This document shows positions 58,038 through 64,000 of a DNA stretch of 64,000 nt, in pieces (the first letter of the stretch is position 1; each line of letters opens with the position of its first letter). Location: contig NZ_QBDT01000001.1 in NCBI RefSeq assembly GCF_004124325.1, forward strand, positions 1,922,001 to 1,986,000, written 5' to 3'. The notes below the pieces were generated by a model. That model was not told the DNA's origin. It worked only from the letters and a program-made list of their open reading frames with translations, and searched no databases. Made by a program: the position numbers and the translations under genes. The stretch comes from Streptomyces sp. L2. Lineage in GTDB: Bacteria; Actinomycetota; Actinomycetes; Streptomycetales; Streptomycetaceae.

Positions 58038-61000
58038 GTGAGGCGAAGCAAGAACGGTCCCGAGCCGTCGGCACGGGGCAACTTCACCCCGCCGCCGCGC
58101 GCTGCGGCGCCCTCCCCCGTGCCCCGTACGGAGTCCGCGGCCACTCCCCCGCCGAGCGGCGGCCGGTTCTCCCCGCGCAACTGGCGGGTGCCGACCCGGC
58201 TGAACGCGATCCTGCTCATACCCGTGCTGGTCGGCCTCGTCATGGGCGGCTTCCAGGTGAAGGGCTCGATCGACACCTGGCAGGAGGCGCGGGACGCCGA
58301 GAGCACCGCCCGCCTGGTCCGTGCCGCCCTCACCTACGCCGACGCCCTCGACAACGAGCGCGACGTCAGCGCGGCCCCGCTGCTCCTGCACAAGGACAAG
58401 GCGACCGTCACGGCCGCCCGCAAGCAGACGGACGCGGCCGCCGACGCCTTCGACGCCGCCGCGCAGAACATGCCGCACAAGTCGGGCCTGGAGCGCCGGC
58501 TGGCGCTGTTCCGCAAGGTCGAGCCCAAGCTGCAGCAGCTCCGCCAGGTCGCGTACACCAGCAAGCTCACCGGTGTGCAGACCGAAGAGGGCTACGTCGA
58601 CATCAACCACCCCCTGATGGAGTTCGCCAACGAACTCGGTCTGGGCACCGGCAACATCACCTCCTACGGCCGTACCGTCTACGCCATCTCGCTCACCAAG
58701 GCCGCGCTGTCCCTGGAACGCTCGATCGGCATGCACATCCTGGTCAAGCCCGGCCCGGACGCCCCGAACCTGGCGACCCAGCGGGTGTCGCTCTCCAGTT
58801 ACGCGTACCTGGAGCGCATCGCCATCGAGGAGTACAAGGGCGGTGGCACCGCAGCCGACGCGGCCGTGCTGGCCCAGGCGCAGGCGAAGATGAAGAAGGA
58901 CGGCGCCGCGATGGCGGCGCAGGCCAAGCAGCAGGACCCCAGCTACGTCCCGCCGCCGTCCGACCCGACGAAGATGGTCACCGCGCTGGCCACGCTGCCC
59001 GACACTAGCCCGCTCGCCCGGCAGGCGCTCGCCGCCAAGGGCATCACGGCGCAGAACTGGTGGGCGGTCAACACGCTGAAGTACAAGGGCTACCGCCAGA
59101 TCGAGTCGGATCTCGCCGACAAGGCGGTGAACGAGGCCTCCGGCATCGCCGACGACGCCAAGACCTCCGCGATCACCACCGGCGCGGTCGTCGTCTTCGC
59201 CCTGCTGCTCGCGTTCATCCTGGCCGGTGCCGTGGCCCGGCAGATGAGCCGCTCCATGCGCCAGCTGCGCAACGCCGCCTTCGGCATCGCCGAGCAGCGC
59301 CTGCCGATGCTGGTCGACCAGCTCTCCCGCACCGACCCCGGCCGGGTCGACACCCGTGTCGAACCCATCCCCATCAACACCAGGGACGAGATCGGCGAGG
59401 TCGCCCGGGCCTTCGACCAGGTCCACCGCGAGGCCGTCCGGCTGGCCGCCGAGCAGGCCCTGCTGCGGGGCAACATCAACGCGATCTTCACCAACCTCTC
59501 GCGTCGCAACCAGTCGCTGATCGAGGGCCAGCTGACCCTGATCACCGACCTGGAGAACAACGAGGCCGACCCGGACCAGCTGGAGAACCTCTTCCGCCTG
59601 GACCACCTGGCCACCCGTATGCGGCGCAACGGCGAGAACCTCCTCGTCCTCGCCGGCGAGGAGCCCGGCCGCCGCTGGGACCAGCCGGTCCCGCTGATCG
59701 ACGTCGTCCGCGCCGCCTCCTCCGAGGTGGAGCAGTACGAGCGCATCGAGCTGTCCGGCGTCCCCGAGGCCGAGATCCACGGCCGCGCGGTCACCGACCT
59801 CGTGCACCTGCTCGCCGAGCTGCTGGAGAACGCCACCACGTTCTCCTCCCCGCAGACCAAGGTCCGCGTCACCGCGACCCGGCTGCCCGACGGCCGCGTC
59901 ATGATCGAGATCCATGACAAGGGCATCGGCCTGACCGCCGAGGACTTCGCGGACATCAACCACAAGCTGGCCAACCCGCCGACCGTGGACGCCGCGATCT
60001 CGCAGCGCATGGGCCTGTTCGTGGTCGGCCGGCTGTCCGACCGGCACGGCATCCGGGTCCAGCTGCGCCCCTCGGGCGAGCAGGCCGGCACGACCTCCCT
60101 GGTCATGCTCCCGGACGCGATCACCCACGGTGGCGGCGGCGAGGTCCCGCTGGACCGCGAGGAGTTCACCGTCTCCCAGATCATCCCGGAGCAGCAGTTC
60201 CAGGGCGAGAACTTCGGCCGGCAGGAGCCCCTGCGCACCGCCGCCGAGCTGGGCTTCGACGACAGCCGGTACGCGGAGGTCCCCGACGACATCCGTGAGC
60301 TGGACCCGGTCGGCCGTTCGCTGATGCGCGAGGAGCGCCGGGCCGCCCTGGAGGCGCAGTCCCAGGACCCGCAGTCCGCTCAGCAGCAGCCGGCGGCCGA
60401 CGAACAGGTCGGCTACCCGGACCGGTTCGAGGCCCCGCAGGGCTACGACAGCGGCTACGACGTCCCGACGGGATACCCGGAGCAGCCGCAGCAGCCGTAC
60501 GAGGAGCAGCAGCAGGCCGCGTACCAGGAGTCGTACGAGGAGCAGCCCTACGGCACCTCCTACGACAAGCCCTACGACGAGCAGTACTACGCGCCGAACG
60601 CCGGCTACCAGGGCCAGGGCCATGCGGAACCGGCCCAGGAGGAGTCCACGGCCGTCCACGCCGGGGCGTCCGACGGGTTCGGAGCCCAGGAGGAGCCGTC
60701 CTACCAGGACGACTGGCCCCAGCAGAACGGCTACCAGAACGGCTACCCGGCCCCGTACGCTCCGGAAGCGGAATCCTCGCAGGCCGCTGACGTGAGCGAG
60801 CCGGACCGCGTAGGCTTCGACCGTCCGGGACCGGCCTCTCCCGCCGCCCACGAGCTGACCGACGCCGGGCTGCCGCGCCGCGGCTCCGTCGCGAGCGGTT
60901 CCCACGGCGCGAACGGCACGGCACGCGTGCAGCGGGAAACGCCGGCTCCGGCTCCCGCCTCCGGGACCGACGGCGACAGCAGCTGGCGTTCGGCGAACGA

Positions 61001-61286
61001 CGACCGCTGGGAGCAGGCCGCACAGCTCCGGAGGCCCAAGGCAGGCGGGGTCACCGCCTCCGGCCTGCCGCGGCGGGTACCCAAGGCCAACCTGGTCGAG
61101 GGCACCGCCGAGAGCACCCCCCAGGGCGGCCCCCAGGTCTCCCGCGCCCCGGAGGACGTCCGGGGCAGGCTGAGCAACCTGCGTCGGGGCGTCCAGCGCG
61201 GACGCAACGCAGGCAGTGAAACGAACGGCCAGGCCACTACGAATCAGCACAGTGGTCCTGACAGCACCTACAACCAGGAGCGTTAG
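58038..61286 (+). CDS. cvnA: Conservon sensor histidine kinase-like protein CvnA, second copy
   Basis: 1082 residues. Same layout as the first CvnA: cytoplasmic tail, TM1 (about 55-74), helical sensor domain, TM2 (about 378-400), HAMP, the RRNGENLLVLAGEEPGRRW helix pair, HATPase with LLENATTFSSPQT, DKGIGLT and MGLFVVGRL. The extracytoplasmic domains of the two copies are only distantly alike, implying different signals. The tail is Gln/Glu/Tyr-rich (GYDSGYDV, EEQPYGTSYDKPYDEQYY) and ends in the shared motif GLPRRVPKANLV...DVRGRLSNLRRG. GTG at 58038 is preferred, with GAGAGG upstream. Confidence 0.93.
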   Translation: MRRSKNGPEPSARGNFTPPPRAAAPSPVPRTESAATPPPSGGRFSPRNWRVPTRLNAILLIPVLVGLVMGGFQVKGSIDTWQEARDAESTARLVRAALTYADALDNERDVSAAPLLLHKDKATVTAARKQTDAAADAFDAAAQNMPHKSGLERRLALFRKVEPKLQQLRQVAYTSKLTGVQTEEGYVDINHPLMEFANELGLGTGNITSYGRTVYAISLTKAALSLERSIGMHILVKPGPDAPNLATQRVSLSSYAYLERIAIEEYKGGGTAADAAVLAQAQAKMKKDGAAMAAQAKQQDPSYVPPPSDPTKMVTALATLPDTSPLARQALAAKGITAQNWWAVNTLKYKGYRQIESDLADKAVNEASGIADDAKTSAITTGAVVVFALLLAFILAGAVARQMSRSMRQLRNAAFGIAEQRLPMLVDQLSRTDPGRVDTRVEPIPINTRDEIGEVARAFDQVHREAVRLAAEQALLRGNINAIFTNLSRRNQSLIEGQLTLITDLENNEADPDQLENLFRLDHLATRMRRNGENLLVLAGEEPGRRWDQPVPLIDVVRAASSEVEQYERIELSGVPEAEIHGRAVTDLVHLLAELLENATTFSSPQTKVRVTATRLPDGRVMIEIHDKGIGLTAEDFADINHKLANPPTVDAAISQRMGLFVVGRLSDRHGIRVQLRPSGEQAGTTSLVMLPDAITHGGGGEVPLDREEFTVSQIIPEQQFQGENFGRQEPLRTAAELGFDDSRYAEVPDDIRELDPVGRSLMREERRAALEAQSQDPQSAQQQPAADEQVGYPDRFEAPQGYDSGYDVPTGYPEQPQQPYEEQQQAAYQESYEEQPYGTSYDKPYDEQYYAPNAGYQGQGHAEPAQEESTAVHAGASDGFGAQEEPSYQDDWPQQNGYQNGYPAPYAPEAESSQAADVSEPDRVGFDRPGPASPAAHELTDAGLPRRGSVASGSHGANGTARVQRETPAPAPASGTDGDSSWRSANDDRWEQAAQLRRPKAGGVTASGLPRRVPKANLVEGTAESTPQGGPQVSRAPEDVRGRLSNLRRGVQRGRNAGSETNGQATTNQHSGPDSTYNQER

Positions 61287-61287
61287 T

Positions 61288-61710
61288 GTGAGCCCGATGA
61301 GCCAGGCGGCACAGAACCTGAACTGGTTGATCACCAACTTCGTGGACAACACCCCGGGGGTGTCCCACACGGTGGTGGTCTCCGCCGACGGACTCCTTCT
61401 CGCGATGTCCGAAGGGTTCCCCCGGGACCGCGCGGACCAGCTCGCGGCCGTCGCCTCCGGTCTGACGTCACTGACGGCAGGCGCCTCCCGTATCTTCGAG
61501 GGCGGCAGCGTGAACCAGACGGTCGTGGAGATGGAGCGGGGATTCCTCTTCATCATGTCCATCTCCGACGGTTCCTCGCTGGCGGTGCTGGCCCATCCCG
61601 AGGCGGACATCGGCCTCATCGGGTACGAAATGGCCCTTCTGGTGGACCGTGCGGGCACCGTTCTCACCCCGGATCTGCGCGCGGAGCTCCAGGGGAGCCT
61701 TCTCAACTAA
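61288..61710 (+). CDS. cvnB: Conservon roadblock/LC7 protein CvnB, second copy
   Basis: 140 residues, about 93% identical to the first CvnB by eye. GTG start one base after the cvnA stop with the same GGAGCG upstream. Confidence 0.93.
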   Translation: MSPMSQAAQNLNWLITNFVDNTPGVSHTVVVSADGLLLAMSEGFPRDRADQLAAVASGLTSLTAGASRIFEGGSVNQTVVEMERGFLFIMSISDGSSLAVLAHPEADIGLIGYEMALLVDRAGTVLTPDLRAELQGSLLN

Positions 61711-61804
61711 CAGTCAGACGGTGCGGTTTCGCGTCCCGGGGCCGTAAGGTTTCGGGACGCGGCACCACAGGGACGGGTGCCCGGCGCAGTCGGAGGAGGA
61801 GAAA

Positions 61805-62368
61805 GTGGCAACACCCCCAGGCGGTTCGTCTTCGGGCAACTGGTCGTACGGCCCTGCCCAGGGCCAGGGCGACGGCTCGGCGAACTACGACTTTCCCTCC
61901 ACCCCGCGCCACCGGCGGCCCTACCTGCCCCAGGGCCCGGGGCCCTCGCCCTACGACCAGCCGCCGGCCCCGCGCATCCAGCCGGTGCAGCCCCAGCGCC
62001 GTCCCGAGCCGGCGCCCGCGGCGGCGAACAACCCCCTGGTGCGTCCGTACGCCATGACCGGCGGCCGGACCCGCCCGCGCTACCAGCTCGCCATCGAGGC
62101 GCTGGTGCACACCACCGCGCAGCCGCACCAGATGCAGGGCCAGCTGCCCGAGCATCAGCGGATCTGCAACCTCTGCCGGGAAATCAAGTCGGTGGCCGAG
62201 ATCTCGGCCCTGCTGACGATCCCTCTCGGCGTGGCCAGGATCCTCGTCGCCGACTTGGCGGAGGCGGGCCTGGTCGCCATCCATCAGCCCGGCGGAGACG
62301 AGAACGCCGGTGGCCAGCCAGACGTGACACTGCTCGAAAGGGTGCTCAGTGGACTTCGCAAGCTCTAG
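61805..62368 (+). CDS. cvnC: Conservon DUF742 protein CvnC, second copy
   Basis: 187 residues. The DUF742 core matches the first copy (VRPYAMTGGRTRPRYQLAIEAL, LPEHQRICNLCREIKSVAEISALLTIPLGVARIL) after an extra ~75-residue Pro/Gln/Arg-rich N terminus. GTG follows GGAGGAG. Overlaps cvnD by 20 bp as in the first copy. Confidence 0.93.
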   Translation: MATPPGGSSSGNWSYGPAQGQGDGSANYDFPSTPRHRRPYLPQGPGPSPYDQPPAPRIQPVQPQRRPEPAPAAANNPLVRPYAMTGGRTRPRYQLAIEALVHTTAQPHQMQGQLPEHQRICNLCREIKSVAEISALLTIPLGVARILVADLAEAGLVAIHQPGGDENAGGQPDVTLLERVLSGLRKL

Positions 62369-62939
62369 CGGAGGGCCGGTTTCTCAGAGTCGCTCCACCA
62401 CCTCCGCGAAGATCGTGGTGGCCGGCGGCTTCGGCGTGGGCAAGACCACGTTCGTCGGCGCCGTCTCGGAGATCAACCCGCTGCGCACAGAGGCCGTCAT
62501 GACGTCCGCGTCGGCCGGCATCGACGACCTCACCCACACCGGCGACAAGACGACCACCACGGTCGCCATGGACTTCGGCCGCATCACCCTCGACCAGGAC
62601 CTCATCCTCTACCTGTTCGGCACCCCCGGACAGGACCGCTTCTGGTTCATGTGGGACGACCTCGTCCGCGGCGCCATCGGCGCCGTCGTCCTCGTCGACA
62701 CCCGCCGCCTCGCCGACTGCTTCCCCGCCGTCGACTACTTCGAGAACAGCGGCCTCCCCTTCGTCATCGCCCTCAACGGCTTCGACGGCAACCAGCCGTA
62801 CCAGCCCGACGAGGTCCGCGAGGCGCTCCAGATCGGCCCCGACACCCCGATCATCACCACCGACGCCCGCCACCGCGCCGACGCCAAGTCCGCACTGATC
62901 ACCCTGGTCGAGCACGCGCTGATGGCCCGCCTCCGGTAA
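62349..62939 (+). CDS. cvnD: Conservon Ras-like GTPase CvnD, second copy
   Basis: 196 residues with the same G motifs as the first copy (GGFGVGKTTF, GTPGQDRFWFMWDD, VIALNGFD). Only about three base differences in 359 bp over 62403-62761 against 57121-57479, whereas the rest of the operon differs at many silent sites. The last 40 codons differ more. Confidence 0.95.
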   Translation: MDFASSSGGPVSQSRSTTSAKIVVAGGFGVGKTTFVGAVSEINPLRTEAVMTSASAGIDDLTHTGDKTTTTVAMDFGRITLDQDLILYLFGTPGQDRFWFMWDDLVRGAIGAVVLVDTRRLADCFPAVDYFENSGLPFVIALNGFDGNQPYQPDEVREALQIGPDTPIITTDARHRADAKSALITLVEHALMARLR

Positions 62940-62967
62940 TCGCCCGTCTGCGGACCGTCGAGACTTC

Positions 62968-63039
62968 TCGCGCCCACGCGGCGGAGCCGCATGTCGACAC
63001 AGCCCCGCGCCCCTTCAGGGGCGCGGGGAACTGCGCATA
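62968..63039. repeat. Dispersed GC-rich repeat, long variant inverted then short variant
   Basis: Starts with the end of the long variant read backward (cgcgcccacgcggcggagcc, gcatgtcgacacagccccgc), then the hairpin GCGCCCC(ttca)GGGGCGC and the short-variant run cggggaactgcgca. It shows that the two variants share the hairpin as their common core. Confidence 0.85.
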
Positions 63040-63094
63040 TGGGGGTCTGGGGGCTCGCCCCCAGGGACGGGAAGGGTAGGGGCGGCGGGGGCGA

Positions 63095-63131
63095 GAAAAA
63101 AGGGCCCCTCTCCAAGGAGAAGGACCCTTCG
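63095..63131 (-). terminator. Rho-independent terminator of accE
   Basis: On the minus strand AAGGGTCCTTCTCC, loop TT, GGAGAGGGGCCCTT, followed by TTTTTT (63101-63096 region). It lies just after the accE stop at 63140. Confidence 0.85.
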
Positions 63132-63139
63132 TCGCATGC

Positions 63140-63322
63140 TCAGCGCCAGCTGTGAGGCGCCCGGAACCCCGGCTCACGCTCCAGCCGCCGCCACCCGGCT
63201 CGCGGCCGTACCCGCCGCACAGGCTCGGGCGCAGCCGCCGCCCGAGCCAACAACACCGCCGTGATGGCAGCGACTTCCTCGGGCCCGGCCTGGCCCTTCT
63301 CGACACGAATGTCAGTGCTCAT
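63140..63322 (-). CDS. accE: Acyl-CoA carboxylase epsilon subunit
   Basis: 60 residues: MSTDIRVEKGQAGPEEVAAITAVLLARAA, then RPRAGWRRLEREPGFRAPHSWR, the characteristic N- and C-terminal blocks of the small epsilon subunits that stabilise actinobacterial acyl-CoA carboxylases. ATG follows GGAGCT. Stop of the carboxyltransferase gene is 24 bp upstream, so they form an operon. Confidence 0.92.
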   Translation of the reverse strand: MSTDIRVEKGQAGPEEVAAITAVLLARAAAAPEPVRRVRPRAGWRRLEREPGFRAPHSWR

Positions 63323-63346
63323 AGCTCCAGGTCTCCGTGGACGACG

Positions 63347-64000
63347 TTACTGCGGGGGGTTGCCGTGCTTGCGCGAGGGCAGATCGGCGTGCTTGGAGTG
63401 CAGCATCGCCAGCGACTTCACCAGCACCTCACGCGTCTCGGCCGGGTCGATCACGTCGTCGACCAGACCGCGCTCGGCCGCGTAGTACGGGTGCATCAGC
63501 TCGGCCTTGTACTCCTTGACCATCTTCTGCCGCATCGCCTCGGGGTCCTCGGCCCCGGCGATCTGCCGCCGGAAGATGACGTTGGCCGCGCCCTCGGCGC
63601 CCATCACGGCGATCTCGTTGGTCGGCCACGCGTAGGTCAGGTCGGCGCCGATGGACTGGCTGTCCATCACGATGTACGCGCCGCCGTACGCCTTGCGCAG
63701 GATCAGCGAGATCCGCGGAACGGTCGCGTTGCAGTAGGCGTAGAGGAGCTTCGCGCCGTGGCGGATGATCCCACCATGCTCCTGGTCGACGCCGGGCAGG
63801 AACCCGGGTACGTCCAAAAGGGTGACGATCGGGATGTTGAAGGCGTCGCACATCTGAACGAAGCGCGCGGCCTTCTCGCTGGCCTCGATGTCGAGGACAC
63901 CGGCCAGCACCTGCGGCTGGTTGGCGATGATGCCGACGACCTGGCCGTCGAGGCGGGCCAGCGCGCAGATGATGTTCCGCGCCCAGCGCTCGTGGACCTC
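63347..64000 (-). CDS. pccB: Acyl-CoA carboxylase carboxyltransferase beta subunit, 3' part (truncated by window)
   Basis: The last 217 codons. Carboxyltransferase signatures: QPQVLAGVLDIEASEKAARFVQMCDAF, TLLDVPGFLPGVDQEHGGIIRHGAKLLYAY, LRKAYGGAYIVMDSQSIGADL, WPTNEIAVMGAEGAANVIFRR and GLVDDVIDPAETRE. In S. coelicolor the gene at this position is the beta subunit of propionyl-CoA carboxylase, partner of the epsilon gene just downstream. The oxyanion-hole glycines are present. The start is outside the window. Confidence 0.94.
   Translation of the reverse strand, partial: EVHERWARNIICALARLDGQVVGIIANQPQVLAGVLDIEASEKAARFVQMCDAFNIPIVTLLDVPGFLPGVDQEHGGIIRHGAKLLYAYCNATVPRISLILRKAYGGAYIVMDSQSIGADLTYAWPTNEIAVMGAEGAANVIFRRQIAGAEDPEAMRQKMVKEYKAELMHPYYAAERGLVDDVIDPAETREVLVKSLAMLHSKHADLPSRKHGNPPQ

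Noticed and set aside
57960..61706. 1248-codon open frame antisense to the second conservon
   Set aside because: It mirrors the third-position GC bias of the sense genes, has repetitive Leu/Val/Gly/Asp composition and matches no family; the sense frame has clear cvnA/cvnB motifs.
1..64000. CRISPR array or insertion sequence
   Set aside because: No regularly spaced 25-40 bp repeats with unique spacers and no transposase gene were found; the 69-bp units in smc are contiguous and in frame.

Overview
The window is chromosomal DNA of a Streptomyces-type actinomycete. The sequence is very GC-rich with strong third-position GC bias and many GTG/TTG starts. Gene order follows, from memory of that genome, the conserved core around ftsY, glcP, smc, absB (rnc), recG, ddlA, hupS, leuCD, ndgR, gltX, two conservons and pccB of Streptomyces coelicolor. 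The exact species cannot be named from sequence alone.

Layout. 0-1 kb: 3' end of a prim-pol-like gene followed by a decayed tandem copy of its own tail. 1-6.5 kb: ftsY, an NCS1 permease, a luciferase-like oxidoreductase and a glucose permease whose promoter carries a LacI-type operator. 6.7-13.4 kb: smc (with three in-frame copies of a dispersed repeat in its hinge), a small coiled-coil protein, acylphosphatase, a secreted CAP-domain protein and an HxlR regulator. 13.3-22.5 kb, nearly all minus strand: mutM, rnc, rpmF, a YceD protein, a Gln-rich coiled-coil protein, coaD, rsmD, recG and a DAK2-domain kinase-like protein. 22.7-36.4 kb: rpmB, thiD-thiL, an Lrp-type ligand-binding protein, ddl, gpsA-plsC, cofC, hupS, leuCD with divergent ndgR, and a MerR regulator facing a DUF4188/lipoprotein pair. 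36.4-37.0 kb: five tRNA genes (three Glu-CTC, two Gln-CTG).

37.8-48.9 kb is an accessory interval between a HAD hydrolase gene and gltX. It holds a lone RelE-like protein, a truncated anti-sigma-type ATPase, three exported proteins of unknown function, a 1361-residue exported protein combining lysozyme-like, golvesin-like and SGNH hydrolase domains, a chimeric fossil made of HAD and gltX fragments, an ATPase/XRE-DUF5753/DUF397 regulatory triad and a HigBA-like toxin-antitoxin pair. The order of the fragments fits an ancient tandem duplication of the gltX-ATPase-HAD segment followed by deletions and insertions.

48.9-64 kb returns to core genes: gltX, a fumarylacetoacetate hydrolase-family protein, a 62-residue peptide with two NPRRT repeats, two complete tandem conservons (cvnA-B-C-D twice, with cvnD genes almost identical in DNA), then accE and the 3' part of a carboxyltransferase beta subunit gene.

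A family of roughly 40-80 bp GC-rich dispersed repeats, built around a GCGCCCC/GGGGCGC hairpin, occurs at five loci (seven copies).
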